From NCBI GenBank assembly GCA_949289635.1, contig CASEOS010000003.1, forward strand, positions 1-64,000: a DNA stretch of 64,000 bases, written 5' to 3'. Source of the stretch: an uncultured Eubacteriales bacterium. GTDB lineage: Bacteria; Bacillota; Clostridia; TANB77; CAG-508. A program made the position numbers and the translations under genes. The notes beneath the pieces were generated by a model. The model did no database searches, had not been told where the DNA came from, and worked only from the letters and a program-made list of their open reading frames with translations. Shown piece by piece: positions 1 to 9,452 of this stretch. Numbering within the stretch: the stretch's first letter is position 1; each line of letters starts with the position of its first letter.

Positions 1-96
1 GCTCCAATAGTAAACTAATGGTTAAGTCCGTTCGACTTGCATGTCTTATGTGCGCCGCCAGCGTTTATCCTGAGCCAGGATCAAACTCTCTTGTTT
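1..96 (-). rRNA. rrs: 16S rRNA gene, 5' end only (cut by the window edge)
   Basis: The reverse strand carries the universal 16S start AGAGTTTGATCCTGGCTCAG followed by GCTGGCGGCG and the ACATGCAAGTCGAAC block. The mature 5' end is placed by counting back from AGAGTTTGATC as in E. coli, so it is accurate to a few bases. The rest of the gene lies beyond the left edge. Transcription runs leftward from the tandem promoters at 412-722. Confidence 0.97.
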
Positions 97-411
97 TTCG
101 GTCCGCAATAAACTTCGTATTGCTGTGTCAGATTTCGTCAAAATTTATTCGATGTACATTTAAGTACTATCTCATAAATTTTTCCTCATCTTCCTTGCAC
201 TACTCGTTTCTTCCGAACCTTACTTATAATTTATCTCAAATCATTTCTGATTTTTATAAATCAAACTAAAGTGTTTTTTCAAGCTCTTTAAACTTCTTTC
301 TTTTTTGGCTAAAAAACTTTTAAATATTTTCCGCTTCGGTTTATTCTCTAAAGGATTTTATTGTTTACTTTTCAATGTACTTTTCTCTGTTCCTCTTGCG
401 GAACGAGTTGC
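97..411 (-). other. 16S rRNA leader region, no protein gene
   Basis: About 315 bases between the first rRNA promoter and the 16S 5' end. The region is AT-rich and in the rRNA transcript. I see no convincing boxA and no supported coding sequence; open frames here have no ribosome binding site and overlap the rRNA. Confidence 0.6.
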
Positions 412-440
412 ATTATACTATACCTTGTTTTGTTTGTCAA
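412..440 (-). promoter_or_regulatory. rRNA operon promoter, proximal
   Basis: On the minus strand TTGACA (435-440) is followed after exactly 17 bases by TATAAT (412-417), a perfect sigma-A consensus promoter pointing into the 16S gene, with A-rich sequence upstream. Confidence 0.93.
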
Positions 441-587
441 GACTTTTTTTGACATTTTTTTATTTTTTTATTTAGGCAAAATAAAAAACTAGTAATGCTT
501 ATTTTTGCTCCTATTTTATTATGTGATATTATTACTAATTCTCTTGTTAATTTTTTTATTATTTTGTCTGTTGCAAGGTACTTATTT

Positions 588-616
588 ATAATAGCATTTT
601 TATTTTTTTATGTCAA
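588..616 (-). promoter_or_regulatory. rRNA operon promoter, middle
   Basis: TTGACA (611-616), a 17-base spacer and TATTAT (588-593) on the minus strand. Second of three tandem promoters reading into the rRNA operon. Confidence 0.85.
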
Positions 617-693
617 TACTTTTTTTCGATTTTTTTATGTTTTTTTGTGGAAAGTTTTGACATAAAATCTACAACCTGATTTGTAGTAAAATT

Positions 694-722
694 ATATTAA
701 CATCTTTCTGCTTTCGTGTCAA
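694..722 (-). promoter_or_regulatory. rRNA operon promoter, distal
   Basis: TTGACA (717-722), a 17-base spacer and TAATAT (694-699) on the minus strand. Third tandem promoter; the -10 is weaker than the other two. Confidence 0.7.
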
Positions 723-808
723 TACATTTTTTAATATTTTTAAATTTTTTAGTTTTTTTAATTCTGAATAGTAATAAACTCTTAAACAATCTTCCTTATA
801 TAATAGTA

Positions 809-845
809 GAAAAAAATGCCAACAGCAATAAATACTACTGGCACT
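809..845 (-). terminator. Rho-independent terminator after the GH15-type gene
   Basis: On the minus strand a TGCCA...TGGCA stem just past the stop codon is followed by a run of seven T. Confidence 0.75.
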
Positions 846-854
846 TTTATTTCA

Positions 855-2816
855 TTATTTATTTCCATATAATCTTTCTAATACAATAATAAACATTGCA
901 TGGCTCCATCCTAAACCAATTACCCAATTTGGTTTTAAGGTGTTATTATCAACTTGTTCTCCTATAAAATAATGTTTGCCAACTGTCTTTACAACAAAAT
1001 CAAATGTTTCTTTAGCCTTTTGTTCTTCTCCTGCATCTAAATAATATAATGTCATCCATAAATTTGATATTGGCCAAGGGTTTCCATTCATATAATGATC
1101 TTGTTCAAATCTTTGATATCCTCCTGTATAGGTTCGAATACTTAAATTCATTTTTTCAATTGTGTTTAGAATCTTTCTTTCTTTTGGTTTAAATACGTGG
1201 AATGGTTCTACTGCACCTAACATGCTAATGTCCATTTTCTTATCTTCAGTATTTCTTAAATAAGAATTTGTTTCTTTATCATACATCTTTTCATTGATAA
1301 AGTTTTTAATTTCTGTTTGTAAATATTGTAGTTCCTTTTCTGACTTTAATATTTTTTCTTCTTTTAAACGATTATTATCAAAATCAGAAACATTTTTATC
1401 TAATACTCTATACATTTTCATAATACAATCAAAAGCCGCATAAATACTTGCTAAAGAATATAAATGAATTCCTTCATGCATTTCCCATATATCATAACTA
1501 ACATGTATCTTATCTTTATTAGAATAAAAACTATTTTCGATTTCTTCTTTTACAACATCTCCACTTAAGTCTTTTATTTCAAGCCATTGTTTTACATACT
1601 TCTTTAAAAATTCTATCGCTTTTTCACACATTTTTAAATTATCTTTTAAGAACTTTTCAGATTTTGTATATTGATAATGCTCATACACTCCATATACAAC
1701 ACTTGCCGTTTCATCTATTTGATATCCCCAACAAGGTGCTAATTTCCCATCTGTGTAAAATCTTTGCTCCCACATGCCATTTTTGCTTTGTGTCATTTTG
1801 CAGAAATTCTTATAAAACTTTTCTGTTTCTTTGTGCATATTTAAAATATCCATGGCTTTTGTAATAAATACAGCGTCTCTTGGCCAACAATATGCATATC
1901 TTCCACAATGATTAAAATATTCATCTACTTCTGGTGATGCAATAATTCCTCCTGTTTCTTGATTTGTTAATAATGGAAATAACAAAATGGTACGTTTATA
2001 GATTTCAAATATTTTTTCTTCATAACTGTTTTGTGGTTCTTTTAAATTTAGCCCATTATGTGTCTTCAAATATTTTCTCCAATAGCTTCTCGTTGCAATA
2101 CATTCTTTATTCAAATCTTTTCTAGTAATTCTATCTATTTCATCTTCTATGTCAGATATATTTTTATTTTCATCTACCATAACACAAATTTCAATTGTTT
2201 TCTTTTCATTAGGATGGATAACACCTATTTCATAACTAACACTTGAATCTTTAGACATACCGATATAATCTTTATCATATATTTCTGTTCGTTTAATAGT
2301 TTCTTTGCTTCCATGAATTTGATGTTTATTGACTTTATGCTCTTTAGCAAATGTAGAAACAACAAAGTCATGTGCATATTGAAACATTCCATTATTGATT
2401 ACTTTACAACTAACATGATTGTTTTCATCAGATAATAATTCTGCATGTATAAAAAATTCGATATTTAGATCTATTTTACTATCATTAATAAATGTATATT
2501 TTCTCAATAGTACATTATCTTCTTTTATAAATGCACAATCTGTTTGAAGAATTGTTAAATTAAAATATGTATTTGTAACTTCTGTATTTAAAACATTGGT
2601 ATCTGTATCATAATATTGTTTGTATATATTATTAACATCATCATGTAAATAAATCAAATCAGAATGATTTACCTTTACACCTGTATGAAAAAAATTGATA
2701 TATTGCCTATTTTCTTTTGATGGAAAATAAAGTCTTTGCAATTCTCCCTTTGAAGTATATGTTACAAGCATCTTTTTATTTCCTACAATCGCTTCATTAA
2801 AATACTTATTATCCAT
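855..2816 (-). CDS. GH15-type glycoside hydrolase (glucoamylase/glucodextranase-like)
   Basis: A 653-residue protein with no signal peptide, so probably cytoplasmic and acting on alpha-glucan oligosaccharides. The N-terminal ~270 residues are beta-rich as in the super-sandwich domain of bacterial GH15 enzymes. The (alpha/alpha)6 domain follows, with YCWPRDAVF near residue 310, GYQIDETAS near 367 and YDIWEMHEG, whose Glu fits the general acid. The C-terminal motif reads WSHAM where family members I recall have W-[AS]-H-A-E with the catalytic base, so activity is uncertain. Start supported by AAGGAG nine bases upstream. Monocistronic, ending at the terminator at 809-845. Family call is firm; substrate is unknown. 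Confidence 0.8.
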   Translation of the reverse strand: MDNKYFNEAIVGNKKMLVTYTSKGELQRLYFPSKENRQYINFFHTGVKVNHSDLIYLHDDVNNIYKQYYDTDTNVLNTEVTNTYFNLTILQTDCAFIKEDNVLLRKYTFINDSKIDLNIEFFIHAELLSDENNHVSCKVINNGMFQYAHDFVVSTFAKEHKVNKHQIHGSKETIKRTEIYDKDYIGMSKDSSVSYEIGVIHPNEKKTIEICVMVDENKNISDIEDEIDRITRKDLNKECIATRSYWRKYLKTHNGLNLKEPQNSYEEKIFEIYKRTILLFPLLTNQETGGIIASPEVDEYFNHCGRYAYCWPRDAVFITKAMDILNMHKETEKFYKNFCKMTQSKNGMWEQRFYTDGKLAPCWGYQIDETASVVYGVYEHYQYTKSEKFLKDNLKMCEKAIEFLKKYVKQWLEIKDLSGDVVKEEIENSFYSNKDKIHVSYDIWEMHEGIHLYSLASIYAAFDCIMKMYRVLDKNVSDFDNNRLKEEKILKSEKELQYLQTEIKNFINEKMYDKETNSYLRNTEDKKMDISMLGAVEPFHVFKPKERKILNTIEKMNLSIRTYTGGYQRFEQDHYMNGNPWPISNLWMTLYYLDAGEEQKAKETFDFVVKTVGKHYFIGEQVDNNTLKPNWVIGLGWSHAMFIIVLERLYGNK

Positions 2817-2902
2817 TGTTATTTTCTCCTTTTATTACTTATTTTTAATGTTCATCCTAATAAACAGCACAATTATAATGATAAAACTATTTTGTTAATC
2901 AT

Positions 2903-4549
2903 TTATCCTTCTATAACATTTAATATTTGTTTTTCCAAATCTTTGATTTTTTCATTAATTCTAAATATATCTTCATCTCTTAAGTTTTCATCTTGCAAAT
3001 CTTGGTTAACATACACTTCCATATCCTTCAATTCTTCTTTTAATTTTCCTAATCTTTGTAGAATCTCTGACTTCATTGTTTTATTAACTCTTCTTTCTAT
3101 CTTATGTGTCATAACAATTTCATCATTTAATTCATATGTTTCTCCAAATTCAGGAATTGTAACACCTATTTTTGTTTCTTCTTCTATTTTATCTGCCAAT
3201 ACATCTTGTGATTGTGGTTCTCCATGTACTAAAAAGATATGTTTTGGTTTCTTTATATAAGAATAAATACAATTCATTAATAATTCTTGGTCAGCATGTC
3301 CAGAATAACCTTCTATATATTCTATTCTTGCATTGACTGCAATTTCTTCTCCAAATATTTTGACTGTCTTTGCTCCATTAACAATATTATATCCTAGTGT
3401 TCCTGGTGCTTGATATCCAACAAAAAGAATCGTACTCTTTGGATTCCATAAATTATGTTTTAAATGATGTTTAATTCTTCCTACTTCACACATACCACTT
3501 GCTGATATAATAATGCTTGGTGTTGGATCTTCATTTAACGCTTTAGATTCATCTGCTGTTTTTGTAAATTTTAGTCCTGGAAATTCTAGAGGATTATCAC
3601 CTCTCATAATTTCTTCTTTTGTTTCTTCATCAAATAATTCCATATTTTCTCTAAATACTTCTGTTGCAGATATTGCTAATGGGCTATCTACATATACAGG
3701 TGCTTTCATAATCGTTTTATATTTTCTTCTAAATTCCTCATCATCACCATATTCATCTTTTAATTTGTTAATTTCATATAAAATTTCTTGTGTTCTGCCA
3801 ACTGCAAAAGAAGGAATAACAACTGTTCCCCCATTATCTAATGTTTCTGATACAACATCTAAGAAAATTTCTGCTTTTTCATCATTTTTCATATGTAGTC
3901 TACTTCCATAAGTAGATTCCATAATAAGAAAATCTGTATCTTCTATCATTGTTGGTGGACTTAATAAAGGAATATCATTATTTCCAATATCACCTGTAAA
4001 GACTGCTTTTGTTTCTTTTTCTCCTTCCTTAACCCATACTTCTATAATACTAGAGCCTAACATATGTCCTGCATCATTGAACCTCACATGAATTTCTGGT
4101 GTAATTTCAATAATTTGGTCATATTGAACTGGTTCAAATATTTCTAAACACCTCACTGCATCTTCGGCTGTATAGATTGGTTCTATTGGTTTTTCGCCTT
4201 TTCTTTTTCTCTTTTTATTTTTCCATTCTACTTCTGTTTCTTGTATATGTCCACTGTCTGGTAACATTAATGTACATAAATCACAAGTTGCTTTATGTGC
4301 ATATACTTTATTTCTAAAACCTTCATTATATAATTTTGGAATTCTTCCTGAATGGTCTATATGTGCGTGTGTCAAAAGCATAAAGTCAATTTCTGAAGGA
4401 TTAAATTCAAACTCTTGACTATTTTCCATTTCTTGTTCTGCTTTTCCTTGCCACATTCCACAATCTACTAAAAACTTTTTTCCGGCCCCTTCTACTAAAA
4501 AGTTTGAACCTGTTACTGTTCTAGTTGCTCCTAAAAATGTAATCTTCAT
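2903..4549 (-). CDS. Beta-CASP metallo-beta-lactamase-fold ribonuclease
   Basis: About 548 residues. The N-terminal metallo-beta-lactamase domain carries HAHIDHSG near residue 65 (zinc ligands), and DAGHMLGS and FTGDIG further on. The beta-CASP cap includes ESTYGSRLH and PSFAVGRTQE, and the C-terminal metal ligand region reads SGHADQ, followed by an RNA-metabolising MBL segment (LVHGEP) and a charged coiled-coil tail. This is the layout of bacterial YSH1/CPSF-like RNA-processing nucleases. I place the start at MKITFLG (4549): the longer frame's first codon overlaps the GGAGG that serves this start. RNA target unknown. Confidence 0.88.
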   Translation of the reverse strand: MKITFLGATRTVTGSNFLVEGAGKKFLVDCGMWQGKAEQEMENSQEFEFNPSEIDFMLLTHAHIDHSGRIPKLYNEGFRNKVYAHKATCDLCTLMLPDSGHIQETEVEWKNKKRKRKGEKPIEPIYTAEDAVRCLEIFEPVQYDQIIEITPEIHVRFNDAGHMLGSSIIEVWVKEGEKETKAVFTGDIGNNDIPLLSPPTMIEDTDFLIMESTYGSRLHMKNDEKAEIFLDVVSETLDNGGTVVIPSFAVGRTQEILYEINKLKDEYGDDEEFRRKYKTIMKAPVYVDSPLAISATEVFRENMELFDEETKEEIMRGDNPLEFPGLKFTKTADESKALNEDPTPSIIISASGMCEVGRIKHHLKHNLWNPKSTILFVGYQAPGTLGYNIVNGAKTVKIFGEEIAVNARIEYIEGYSGHADQELLMNCIYSYIKKPKHIFLVHGEPQSQDVLADKIEEETKIGVTIPEFGETYELNDEIVMTHKIERRVNKTMKSEILQRLGKLKEELKDMEVYVNQDLQDENLRDEDIFRINEKIKDLEKQILNVIEG

Positions 4550-4588
4550 AAAAACCTCCATTCGAGCAAATTTATGCCCTAATAAACT

Positions 4589-6172
4589 TTAATTAAATAC
4601 TTTTATTTTTTTATTTATTTTTATTTCCAAATCTTTTTTATTGATATTTCCAAAATCTTTTAGTTCTATTTTTTCTTCAAAAACTTCTTCATCAAATAAT
4701 TGCAGATACATTTTATCTTTTTCTTTTATTAGCTTTATATATACATCTTCTAATGTAAGCATTCTAATGGTAAATATATTTTTTAATATTTCATCATCTA
4801 GTTCTTTATTTTTTGATGTAATCATCATCACTTTTAATTCTTGTGCTTTATCTAATAACATTCTTCTAGTTTCTCGTAATTCTTTCTGTATTTCTTTCAT
4901 TTCACTCAAATTGATTTCATGTGTAAATGGTAATACATGATAATATCTAAATTCATAAATACAATCTAGAATTTCTGATTTTCCATTAATTTCTTTAATT
5001 TTTAATTGATAACACTTTAAGAAAATCTTTTGCAATTTTATAAGTATATTTTCTATTTCTTTATCCAAATCTTTTATTTCTACCAATTTTAAAAATGCAT
5101 ATTTTTGCTCCATTTCTTTTTTATAAGAAATAAACTTTTTGGGATTTAATAATGCATTTAATTTTTCAAGTTCATCTAGCTTTTCATTTCGTTCATCTTG
5201 CATTAACTTAGATAAAATTCTTACACTAAATATTTTTTTCTTTAGTGGTAAATTTTCATTTCGTTTTATATATTCTTCTTGTAATAAAATTTTATCATTA
5301 ACAGTTTCATCAATCTTTTTGATTTCTTGTGCTAATTCTCTTTTTTGTTTTGTAATCATTTCAATATAGTTTTCTTTATTGTTGATTCTATCTAAATGTT
5401 CTTCAATTTGTTCTTTTTCTTTCGTAAACTCATCTTTTTTATTTGGATTATATTTCAGTTCTAATAAAACAGACAATTTTTCTATTATTTTAATGATATC
5501 TTTTTGATTTTTAGCTCCATACTGTTCTTCTAATCTATTTTTAAGATTTTCCATATAATCAATAATAAATTCTTTATTTTTTATCCATTTTTCTAAAAAT
5601 TCTTGACCTAATAAGATTCTCAAATTTTGATAAATCATGTTATGACTAATACTTTCGATTTCACTATAAATTGTTGTCCATGAATAGCCATTAAAATCTC
5701 TTAATGGTTCAACCATTTCTATATTATTTCCTATATTAATTAGATTTGATAATGTTTCCCATATAATTGGATAGTCTTTTTTTATAATTTCATCATGTTT
5801 GCTAATCTTTGCAATACAATATAATAATTTTCTTTCGATTGGATAACAAATAATTCTTTTGCTTTCTTTATCCACTAAAAACGTTTTGTCTCCTAAAATA
5901 TCTGCTTCTTTAGAATTCATTTTACATATAGTAATATTGTCACAATTTTCTTGTATCATATCAATAAATTGTTTAATATATTCTTCTTTTGTCATAACAT
6001 TTCGCTTTATTTTTTCATAATCTTTATAGGATGCTTCTATTTTATACAATATACTAAGAAGAAGATTTTTAGCAGTTTCATCAAAAGTCTTTTTTTCTAG
6101 TATCATTTCAAGTTCATTGTTATAATCTTTTTTTACAATTTTATTTAAGAGCTTTTCTTTTTTCTTTTGCAT
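4589..6172 (-). CDS. Large charged coiled-coil protein of unknown function
   Basis: 527 residues, very rich in Lys, Glu and Ile, no signal peptide or membrane segment. Heptad-like helices occupy roughly residues 195-340 (KQKRELAQEIKKIDE and similar) and 345-450. I recognise no domain. It follows ftsK closely (21 bases) on the same strand and may be co-transcribed, which suggests but does not show a link to the cell envelope or chromosome handling. Start taken at the first ATG after the AAAGGAGA stretch. Confidence 0.7.
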   Translation of the reverse strand: MQKKKEKLLNKIVKKDYNNELEMILEKKTFDETAKNLLLSILYKIEASYKDYEKIKRNVMTKEEYIKQFIDMIQENCDNITICKMNSKEADILGDKTFLVDKESKRIICYPIERKLLYCIAKISKHDEIIKKDYPIIWETLSNLINIGNNIEMVEPLRDFNGYSWTTIYSEIESISHNMIYQNLRILLGQEFLEKWIKNKEFIIDYMENLKNRLEEQYGAKNQKDIIKIIEKLSVLLELKYNPNKKDEFTKEKEQIEEHLDRINNKENYIEMITKQKRELAQEIKKIDETVNDKILLQEEYIKRNENLPLKKKIFSVRILSKLMQDERNEKLDELEKLNALLNPKKFISYKKEMEQKYAFLKLVEIKDLDKEIENILIKLQKIFLKCYQLKIKEINGKSEILDCIYEFRYYHVLPFTHEINLSEMKEIQKELRETRRMLLDKAQELKVMMITSKNKELDDEILKNIFTIRMLTLEDVYIKLIKEKDKMYLQLFDEEVFEEKIELKDFGNINKKDLEIKINKKIKVFN

Positions 6173-6192
6173 AATCTTCTCCTTTCTTTTGT

Positions 6193-8619
6193 TTATTGTG
6201 TAACTACATCATTTTCGTTTGTTCCCATCTTTAATTCATTTAATTTATCCAAAGTCATTAAAACTTCTCTAGGCTTACTTCCTTGATATCCAGAGATAAC
6301 ACCTCTTTCTTCCATTTGGTCAATAATCCTTCCTGCTCTTGCATATCCTACCTTAAATCTTCTTTGAATAAAGGATGTTGATGCTTGTCCTGTTTCTACA
6401 ACTGTTTGAATAGCATCCATTAAAAATGGATCTGTATCATCATCTGCTGTTTGTTCTTGTGCTAATTCTTTATCTGTTTTATTATTATTTTCAATACTCT
6501 CTAATATATCTTCACTATATGTAGCAGTTCCATTTGATTTAACAAAGTCTACAATTTTTTCTACTTCCTCATCTGATACAAAAGCCCCTTGTACTCTTGA
6601 TGGTTTTGGTGCTCCTGATGGGAAGAATAACATATCACCTTTTCCTAGCAACTTTTCTGCTCCAATTGTATCTAATATTGTTCTTGAATCCACTTGTGAA
6701 GATACAGCAAAAGCTATTCTTGATGGAATATTGGCTTTGATTAATCCTGTAATAACATCAACAGATGGTCTTTGTGTTGCAATGACTAAATGCATTCCTG
6801 CAGCTCTTGCTTTTTGTGCTAACCTACAAATTGCTTCTTCCACATCTTTTGCTGCAACCATCATTAAATCTGCTAACTCATCTACAATAATCACTATTTG
6901 AGGAAGTTTTCCAATCCCTCCTTCTTTTTCAATAACTTTATTATATCCTTTTAAATCTCTTACACCTTTTGTAGCAAATTTATTATATCTGTCATCCATT
7001 TCTTGTACAGCCCAAGCTAATGCTCCTGCTGCCTTTTTGGGATCTGTTACAACTGGTATTAATAGATGTGGTATTCCATTATATACAGATAATTCTACAA
7101 CCTTTGGATCCACCATTACTAATTTTACTTCACTTGGTTTTGCATTATAGATGATACTAGTAATAATAGTGTTAACACATACACTTTTACCAGACCCTGT
7201 TGAACCAGCAATTAAAACATGAGGCATTTTTGCAATATCTGCTAATTGTGTATTTCCTGCCACATCTTTTCCTAATGCAATTGTTAGTTTTGATTTGTTT
7301 TCTTGGAATTCTTTACTTTCTAGTACTTCTCTTAAATGAACGGTTTCTTTTTCTTTATTTGGTACCTCTATGCCAACGGCTTGCTTTCCTGGTATTGGTG
7401 CTTCAATTCTAATTGTTTCTGCTGCTAAATTTAATGCAATATCATCTGCTAAATTAGCAATTTTACTAACACGTACTCCTTCTGCCGGTTTTAATTCATA
7501 TCTTGTAATCGCTGGACCAACAGAAACATTTTCTACTTTTGCTGATACACCAAAACTATATAATGTTTTTTGCAATTTTGTTGCCGTATCTGTTAAAGCT
7601 TTTGCTCCACCTTTTAATGCTTTTGTCTTTCCTTTACTTAATAATTCGATTGGAGGATATTCATAATGCTCATCTTCAACTATCATTGCATGTTCTAATT
7701 GAAGAACTTCTCTTTTTTTATCTTCTTTCTTTTCTTCTTCTTGTTTAAATAAATTATTCTCAATCACATCTGGTTGCATTTCTTTTTTACTATCTCTTGT
7801 TAATGGTTCTAAATCATCATTTGAATGATCATATTTTTTTAATCCTCTTGTATTTTCTGCTTCATCTAATATTCTACCACCAAAATTAATTTTTATCTGG
7901 TTGTCCATCATTTCTTTATCTTTTTGTGCTTTAGCAATTTTTTCTGCTTTTATTCTAGCTCTTTCAGCCATTCTTTCTTCACGTTCTCTTTTTCTTCTTT
8001 CTTGTGCAGTTTCTCTAACTTCTTCTTTATTTCTTTCTTCTTTTTCTTCTAATCTTTCTGCTCGCTTATCTTCCATTTTTTCCACAAACATACTGATTAA
8101 ATCAGACATATTAATTCCAAATGTAAACACTAAGAATACCACTGCTACACCTACACAAAGGATAACTGCTCCAACATCTCCTAATAATTTAGCAAGTGGT
8201 ACAGCTGCAACAGCACCTATCGCTCCTCCGCCTTTGCTTTGTTCTCCTAAATAATAGGCATCTTTTACTACATCTGATAATTCTTTACTTGACTGTAATT
8301 CCCCACCAGAAATCTGAATAACACTAAATAATACTGATAAACTCACAACAAAAATTGCATATTGTATCAATTTTGATGTCAAAGTATCTCTTCCGTCTGT
8401 TGCTAATTTAATTCCAATTGCAAAACCACCAATAGGAAGTATATATTGCATAATTCCAAACATACCTCCTAATATTTCATTTAATTTTACACCTACTACC
8501 CCAGATTTTGTATATATTAAAACAGCTAATAAAATACTTAACATGATAATGGTAACAACTGCCAAATCCAGTTTAGAAGCTGTTTTTTTACTCTTTTTAT
8601 ATCTTCTTTTCTTTGCCAT
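6193..8619 (-). CDS. ftsK: DNA translocase FtsK/SpoIIIE
   Basis: About 808 residues. Four hydrophobic segments occupy residues ~18-190 (membrane anchor), followed by a long Glu/Arg-rich linker. The motor domain has Walker A GSTGSGKS near residue 473 and Walker B IVIIVDELADLM near 575. A C-terminal gamma winged helix carries FIQRRFKVGYARAGRIIDQM, which in this family reads chromosomal polarity motifs. It pumps DNA through the closing septum in division or sporulation. I prefer the start MAKKRRY at 8619, seven bases after AAAGGAT; the upstream ATG sits on the ribosome binding site itself. Whether it plays the FtsK or SpoIIIE role cannot be decided here. Confidence 0.95.
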   Translation of the reverse strand: MAKKRRYKKSKKTASKLDLAVVTIIMLSILLAVLIYTKSGVVGVKLNEILGGMFGIMQYILPIGGFAIGIKLATDGRDTLTSKLIQYAIFVVSLSVLFSVIQISGGELQSSKELSDVVKDAYYLGEQSKGGGAIGAVAAVPLAKLLGDVGAVILCVGVAVVFLVFTFGINMSDLISMFVEKMEDKRAERLEEKEERNKEEVRETAQERRKREREERMAERARIKAEKIAKAQKDKEMMDNQIKINFGGRILDEAENTRGLKKYDHSNDDLEPLTRDSKKEMQPDVIENNLFKQEEEKKEDKKREVLQLEHAMIVEDEHYEYPPIELLSKGKTKALKGGAKALTDTATKLQKTLYSFGVSAKVENVSVGPAITRYELKPAEGVRVSKIANLADDIALNLAAETIRIEAPIPGKQAVGIEVPNKEKETVHLREVLESKEFQENKSKLTIALGKDVAGNTQLADIAKMPHVLIAGSTGSGKSVCVNTIITSIIYNAKPSEVKLVMVDPKVVELSVYNGIPHLLIPVVTDPKKAAGALAWAVQEMDDRYNKFATKGVRDLKGYNKVIEKEGGIGKLPQIVIIVDELADLMMVAAKDVEEAICRLAQKARAAGMHLVIATQRPSVDVITGLIKANIPSRIAFAVSSQVDSRTILDTIGAEKLLGKGDMLFFPSGAPKPSRVQGAFVSDEEVEKIVDFVKSNGTATYSEDILESIENNNKTDKELAQEQTADDDTDPFLMDAIQTVVETGQASTSFIQRRFKVGYARAGRIIDQMEERGVISGYQGSKPREVLMTLDKLNELKMGTNENDVVTQ

Positions 8620-8640
8620 TTTTATCATCCTTTCTCATTA

Positions 8641-8683
8641 TGCAATTTTTCTGTGCAATGTCGCTTTCATTGTATTAAAGAAA
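8641..8683. repeat. 43-bp direct repeat, copy 1
   Basis: Begins TGCAATTTTTCTGTGC and ends TTGTATTAAAGAAA; an identical copy lies at 8805-8847 in the same intergenic region. Confidence 0.9.
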
Positions 8684-8696
8684 TTTGTTTTGTATT

Positions 8697-8795
8697 TGGG
8701 ACAAATCTCGCTTTGAAAGAACTTTATCTTATATTTTTATATTTAGCAAAACTTAATTTAGTTCTTGAAAAAGCGTAAAGATTTGTCGACGCGAA
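8697..8795. repeat. Imperfect foldback element between the two direct repeats
   Basis: ACAAATCT-CGCTTT-GAAAGAAC on the left is matched by GTTCTT-GAAAAAGCG-AGATTTGT on the right, giving an interrupted stem with an AT-rich loop. Resembles the other imperfect foldback elements in this window. No coding sequence seen. Confidence 0.65.
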
Positions 8796-8804
8796 AAATT
8801 GCTT

Positions 8805-8847
8805 TGCAATTTTTCTGTGCAATGTCGCTTTCATTGTATTAAAGAAA
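8805..8847. repeat. 43-bp direct repeat, copy 2
   Basis: Identical to 8641-8683. Confidence 0.9.
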
Positions 8848-8875
8848 ACTTGTTTTTCTTTAATACAATGAAAGC
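8827..8875. repeat. 18-bp perfect hairpin
   Basis: GCTTTCATTGTATTAAAG (8827-8844) pairs perfectly with 8858-8875 around a 13-base loop. There is no T-run on the minus strand after the stem, so it is not a textbook terminator although it lies downstream of the rsmD group. Confidence 0.85.
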
Positions 8876-8928
8876 CAGAAATCAAAAGTCTTAATTTCTC
8901 TTTGACTTCTGAATCTGACTTCTGACTG

Positions 8929-9432
8929 TTATTTTAATTCTTTTCTACTATTTTGTATTGTTTTTATCGTATCTTGTAATGAAATTTCCATTAATTTTAA
9001 TGCTTCTGACATATTGGTTTCTAGTTTTTCTAATGTCTCTTTCATTATATCTTCTGTATTTCCTAATAAACTATCTGCATATTCTTTTGTTCCTTTTGAT
9101 ATCTCTCTTGACATTTCATTGGCTGTTTCAATAATTTCTGTTTTTTGGTCATATGCTTTTCTTGTGATTTCATGTTCATCAATCATAGCAATAATTCTAT
9201 TTTCTGCTTCTTTTACAATTCCATCTGCTTCTTTTTGTGCTTCTGCCAATATTCTTTGTCTTTCTTCTTTTATCCATTTTGCTTGTTTTAATTCATCTGG
9301 TAATTTTAAACGAATCTCCTTAATTAAATCTAATATTTCTTCTTTATCTACAACACTTTTTGAAGAAAAAGGTAAATTCCTACTTCTTTCTAATAAATCC
9401 TCTAATGTTTCTAATAATGTAAAAATCTCCAT
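8929..9432 (-). CDS. Coiled-coil protein of the ATPase-subunit-H/DivIVA-like type
   Basis: 167 residues, almost wholly helical and charged, with a long central coiled coil (residues ~50-165, e.g. ILAEAQKEADGIVKEAENR). Proteins of this kind sit beside rsmD in many Clostridia and are annotated loosely as ATPase; no nucleotide-binding motif is visible, so that label is not supported. Start MEIFTLLE at 9432 chosen because AAAGGGG lies 6-10 bases upstream. It follows rsmD within about 20 bases and is probably co-transcribed. Confidence 0.75.
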   Translation of the reverse strand: MEIFTLLETLEDLLERSRNLPFSSKSVVDKEEILDLIKEIRLKLPDELKQAKWIKEERQRILAEAQKEADGIVKEAENRIIAMIDEHEITRKAYDQKTEIIETANEMSREISKGTKEYADSLLGNTEDIMKETLEKLETNMSEALKLMEISLQDTIKTIQNSRKELK

Positions 9433-9452
9433 GGTTTTGCCCCTTTCTATCA

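Noticed and set aside
18..269. Open frame of 83 codons near the left edge
   Set aside because: Lies over the 16S rRNA gene and its leader, antisense, with no ribosome binding site.
2892..3260. Plus-strand open frames opposite large minus-strand genes, e.g. this one
   Set aside because: Antisense shadows of conserved genes, with no start signals and Ser/Phe-rich composition typical of reversed AT-rich coding sequence.
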